The position numbers and the translations under genes were made by a program. The notes under the pieces are model-generated. The model did not search any database, was not told the DNA's origin, and worked only from the letters and a program-made list of their open reading frames with translations. DNA of 10,482 nt, taken from the NCBI GenBank assembly GCA_030918015.1, contig JAUPTP010000034.1, positions 1-10,482 of the forward strand, given 5' to 3'. Positions 8,870-10,482 of this stretch are shown here, piece by piece (position 1 is the first letter of the stretch; each line of letters opens with the position of its first letter). This stretch comes from Pseudomonadota bacterium. GTDB lineage: Bacteria > Pseudomonadota > Gammaproteobacteria > Burkholderiales > Burkholderiaceae_C.

Positions 8870-8887
8870 GTCTGGAGCTGTCCAGAC
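8870..8887. repeat. Short perfect hairpin/dyad upstream of the porin
   Basis: GTCTGGA (8870-8876) and TCCAGAC (8881-8887) flank a GCTG loop. It lies just upstream of the weak promoter candidate, at a position suitable for an activator. It may also be chance. Confidence 0.35.
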
Positions 8888-8975
8888 GCATGGCAGCCGG
8901 GAATGCCCCGTATCGGAGCGGGTTACAGCCCGGTTCGATGAGGATTCTGGGGAAAACCGCGCTGCATCGCCGTGA

Positions 8976-8991
8976 ACGCAAACGTTTTCGT
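8976..8991. promoter_or_regulatory. LacI/GalR-family-type operator
   Basis: ACGCAAACGTTTTCGT is a 16-bp palindrome with one mismatched pair and a central CpG (AAACGTTT). LacI/GalR-family sugar repressors typically bind such even palindromes with central CG. It lies about 265 bp upstream of the porin start, farther than usual, so it may work with a second site or an upstream promoter. The rhizobial agl operon is controlled by the LacI-family protein AglR; an equivalent regulator gene is not in this window. Confidence 0.5.
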
Positions 8992-9025
8992 CTTTTTGGC
9001 GTCGTGTTTGAGATGCAAACCTAGG

Positions 9026-9070
9026 GAAGATCCTTGTCGCAATTTCACGACGTTACGGCGGCGGATCTTC
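9026..9070. repeat. Spaced inverted repeat
   Basis: GAAGATCC (9026-9033) and GGATCTTC (9063-9070) are perfect inverted 8-mers separated by 29 bases. They lie between the BcsC terminator and the LacI-type operator. Function unknown; could be chance. Confidence 0.3.
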
Positions 9071-9110
9071 TGTCGGGCAGGCGACAGGCCGGCCGGCGCG
9101 TCTCCAAGTG

Positions 9111-9143
9111 AAAACGCCCGTCCCCCTGGGCAGGGGACGGGCG
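9111..9143 (-). terminator. Rho-independent terminator of the bcsC gene
   Basis: On the minus strand CGCCCGTCCCC, loop TGCCCAG, GGGGACGGGCG, then TTTT (9114-9111): a perfect 11-bp GC stem with a short T-run, starting 22 bp after the BcsC stop codon. It closes the leftward cellulose transcript and insulates the porin promoter region from read-through. Confidence 0.85.
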
Positions 9144-9164
9144 CGGGGACGGGGCCGTTCGGGG

Positions 9165-10482
9165 TCAGTAGGCGCTGTTGCCGCCGCTGGGCATGCGCAG
9201 GCCGGCGCTGCCGCTGCCGCGCGGGTCCAGGCTGAAGCGCAGGTAGACCGCGCCGGTGCCCTGGCTGTACTGCGGCGCGTGCTCGAAGCCGATGCGCGCG
9301 CCCACGTCGAGCTGGCGGGTGACCTGGTACTCGAAGCCGCCGCCCAGGTTGAGCGTCATGCCGGTGTCGCTGCGCGCGGCGTAGCGGGCGGTGGTGGCCT
9401 GACCGGCGTACACCAGGTTCTGCAGCCAGGACTGCATGCCGGCATCGGTCGGGAAGTAGGGCGCCGACTCCTCGCGGTAGGTCTGCAGGCCGGCCGAGCC
9501 CTGCACGCCCCAGCTCAGCCGGCCGGTGCGGCCGATCCAGCTGACCGGCACGCTCAGCGCGAGCAGGTGCTGCGGGCTGAAGTAGCCGCCGTGGCCGAGC
9601 GTGTAGCCGCTCAGGTTGCGGCGGTAGTGCTGGTAGCCCAGGTTCAGGCCGACCTCGAGGCGGTCTTCCGGCGTGCTGCGGGCGCGCCAGTAGCCGCCGC
9701 CGCCGAGCTCGATGCGGCTGTTGGCCGCCACGCCGCGGCCGTTGAGCGACTGCGCGCCGCCGTAGCCGTACAGGCCGGTGTCGCTCTGCCCCCACGACAG
9801 CTGGGTGCGCAGGCCGGTGGCGCGCACGCCGCCCCAGACCTGGCCGGTGCGCACGTCGGTGGTGCCGGCGAAGGACAGCAGGCTGTCGCTGACCGCCCGC
9901 CGCGAGGCCTCGACCATCAGCCGCAGGTTGCCGCTGCCGATCGCGTCCTCCCAGCGCACGCCGCCGACCGCGCCGCCGACCGCGAAGCCGATCGGCACCG
10001 TGCCGATGTCGGCGCTGACGGTGCGGGTCTCCAGACCGACGGACAGGCCGATGCCGGCGTCGGCCTGGTCGCCCGGGGTGACGACGCCGGTCGGGTCCAG
10101 CGCCAGCGTGCCGTGGCGGCTGCGGGTGCCGGACTCGCCGCCGACCTCGCCAGCGCTCAGGAAGACCGGCGTGGCGCGCACCACGACCTGTCCGACGTCC
10201 TCGATCGCCAGGCGGCCTTCCGCCGGCGCCTGCATGGTGTCGAGCCGGCTGAAGCCGCCCTCGCCACCGCGCGAGCGCAGCAGGCCGGCGCCCTCGACCT
10301 GGCTGCCGGGCGTGCGCTCGGCCTGCACCTCGGCCAGCTCGTCGATCAGCGTGCGGTTGCGCCGCTGCAGCGGCACGCCGGGCAGCGCCGCCACGGTGGA
10401 GCCGGGCAGGCGCCGGTTGGCGGGCTGCGGCGCCGGGGTCGGCAGCACCGGCAGGGGCGCCAGCGCCGAGGCGGGCCAGCCG
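9165..10482 (-). CDS. bcsC: Cellulose synthase operon protein C (BcsC), C-terminal outer-membrane barrel domain (5' part outside window)
   Basis: The frame is open from the right edge to TGA at 9167-9165; 438 residues are visible and the start is not in the window. BcsC carries the cellulose chain across periplasm and outer membrane: N-terminal TPR repeats (not visible here), then a 16-stranded barrel. The visible part begins with a Pro/Ala-rich linker and goes on with IDELAEVQAERTP, a Gly-rich GGEGGFSRLDTMQAP and ATPVFLSAGEV. This is the usual entry to the BCSC_C domain. Barrel signatures include RLMVEASRRAVSDSLLSFAG, GQVWGGVRATG and GHGGYFSPQHLLALSVPVSW (GHGGYFSPQ at visible residues 296-304). 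After the last apparent strand (AVYLRFSLDP) there is an 18-residue Gly/Ser-rich tail ending in Tyr. It is followed 22 bp later by a terminator, so it is the last gene of its transcript; bcsA/B would be expected to the right. Confidence 0.88.
   Translation of the reverse strand, partial: GWPASALAPLPVLPTPAPQPANRRLPGSTVAALPGVPLQRRNRTLIDELAEVQAERTPGSQVEGAGLLRSRGGEGGFSRLDTMQAPAEGRLAIEDVGQVVVRATPVFLSAGEVGGESGTRSRHGTLALDPTGVVTPGDQADAGIGLSVGLETRTVSADIGTVPIGFAVGGAVGGVRWEDAIGSGNLRLMVEASRRAVSDSLLSFAGTTDVRTGQVWGGVRATGLRTQLSWGQSDTGLYGYGGAQSLNGRGVAANSRIELGGGGYWRARSTPEDRLEVGLNLGYQHYRRNLSGYTLGHGGYFSPQHLLALSVPVSWIGRTGRLSWGVQGSAGLQTYREESAPYFPTDAGMQSWLQNLVYAGQATTARYAARSDTGMTLNLGGGFEYQVTRQLDVGARIGFEHAPQYSQGTGAVYLRFSLDPRGSGSAGLRMPSGGNSAY

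Larger units (their letters stand above)
8712..9164. other. 453-bp intergenic regulatory region upstream of the porin
   Basis: Lies between the porin start and the BcsC stop. No convincing gene is visible. Its middle (about 8770-9060) is clearly richer in A/T than the flanking genes. It holds, from porin outward: a strong ribosome binding site, a 17-bp dyad, a weak promoter candidate, a short hairpin, a LacI-type operator, a spaced inverted repeat, and the terminator of the BcsC gene. Both flanking genes are read leftward, so all promoter activity is expected to serve the porin. Confidence 0.7.

Noticed and set aside
8712..8981. N-terminal extension of the porin by 90 codons
   Set aside because: The inner start at 8711 has a strong ribosome binding site and begins a normal signal peptide; the extension would bury it and crosses regulatory dyads.
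8972..9235. Possible small plus-strand gene of 87 codons beginning with GTG
   Set aside because: It overlaps the LacI-type operator, the bcsC terminator and the bcsC coding end, has no good ribosome binding site, and has an Arg/Cys-rich composition typical of chance frames.

Overview
The window is very GC-rich, with strong GC bias at third codon positions. It comes from a Gram-negative bacterium: it holds an outer-membrane porin with a Sec signal peptide and the C-terminal barrel of an outer-membrane cellulose exporter. Base composition and protein style fit a betaproteobacterium of the order Burkholderiales, perhaps the Leptothrix/Sphaerotilus/Ideonella group. That placement is an impression, since no marker gene is present.

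Left part (1-6570, plus strand): the end of an alpha-glucoside transporter operon. The order is ABC permease (cut by the window edge), GH13 alpha-glucosidase, ABC ATPase. This matches the aglG-aglA-aglK order of the rhizobial aglEFGAK operon for uptake of sucrose, maltose, trehalose and related alpha-glucosides. After a 148-bp gap comes the most unusual gene: a 1103-residue protein that appears colinear, over essentially its whole length, with the alpha/beta regulatory subunits of eukaryotic phosphorylase kinase (GH15-like N-terminal domain plus the helical C-terminal part). No kinase subunit or glycogen phosphorylase gene is visible nearby.

Middle part (6584-8711, minus strand): a YdgJ/IolW-type Gfo/Idh/MocA NAD(P)-dependent oxidoreductase, convergent with the previous gene, and upstream of it a 301-residue outer-membrane porin. 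The 151 bp between them hold a chain of hairpins ending in a strong intrinsic terminator that stops only 4 nt before the oxidoreductase's ribosome binding site.

The 453-bp region upstream of the porin (8712-9164) is AT-richer than its surroundings and holds three dyad elements. One is a near-perfect LacI-family-type operator centred on AAACGTTT, which suggests the porin may share sugar control with the agl operon.

Right part (9165-10482, minus strand): the C-terminal part of BcsC, the outer-membrane channel of bacterial cellulose secretion, with its own intrinsic terminator; the gene runs off the right edge. The inferred theme is alpha-glucan/alpha-glucoside capture (porin), import (AglFGK), cleavage (AglA) and an unexplained phosphorylase-kinase-like protein, next to the end of a cellulose locus.
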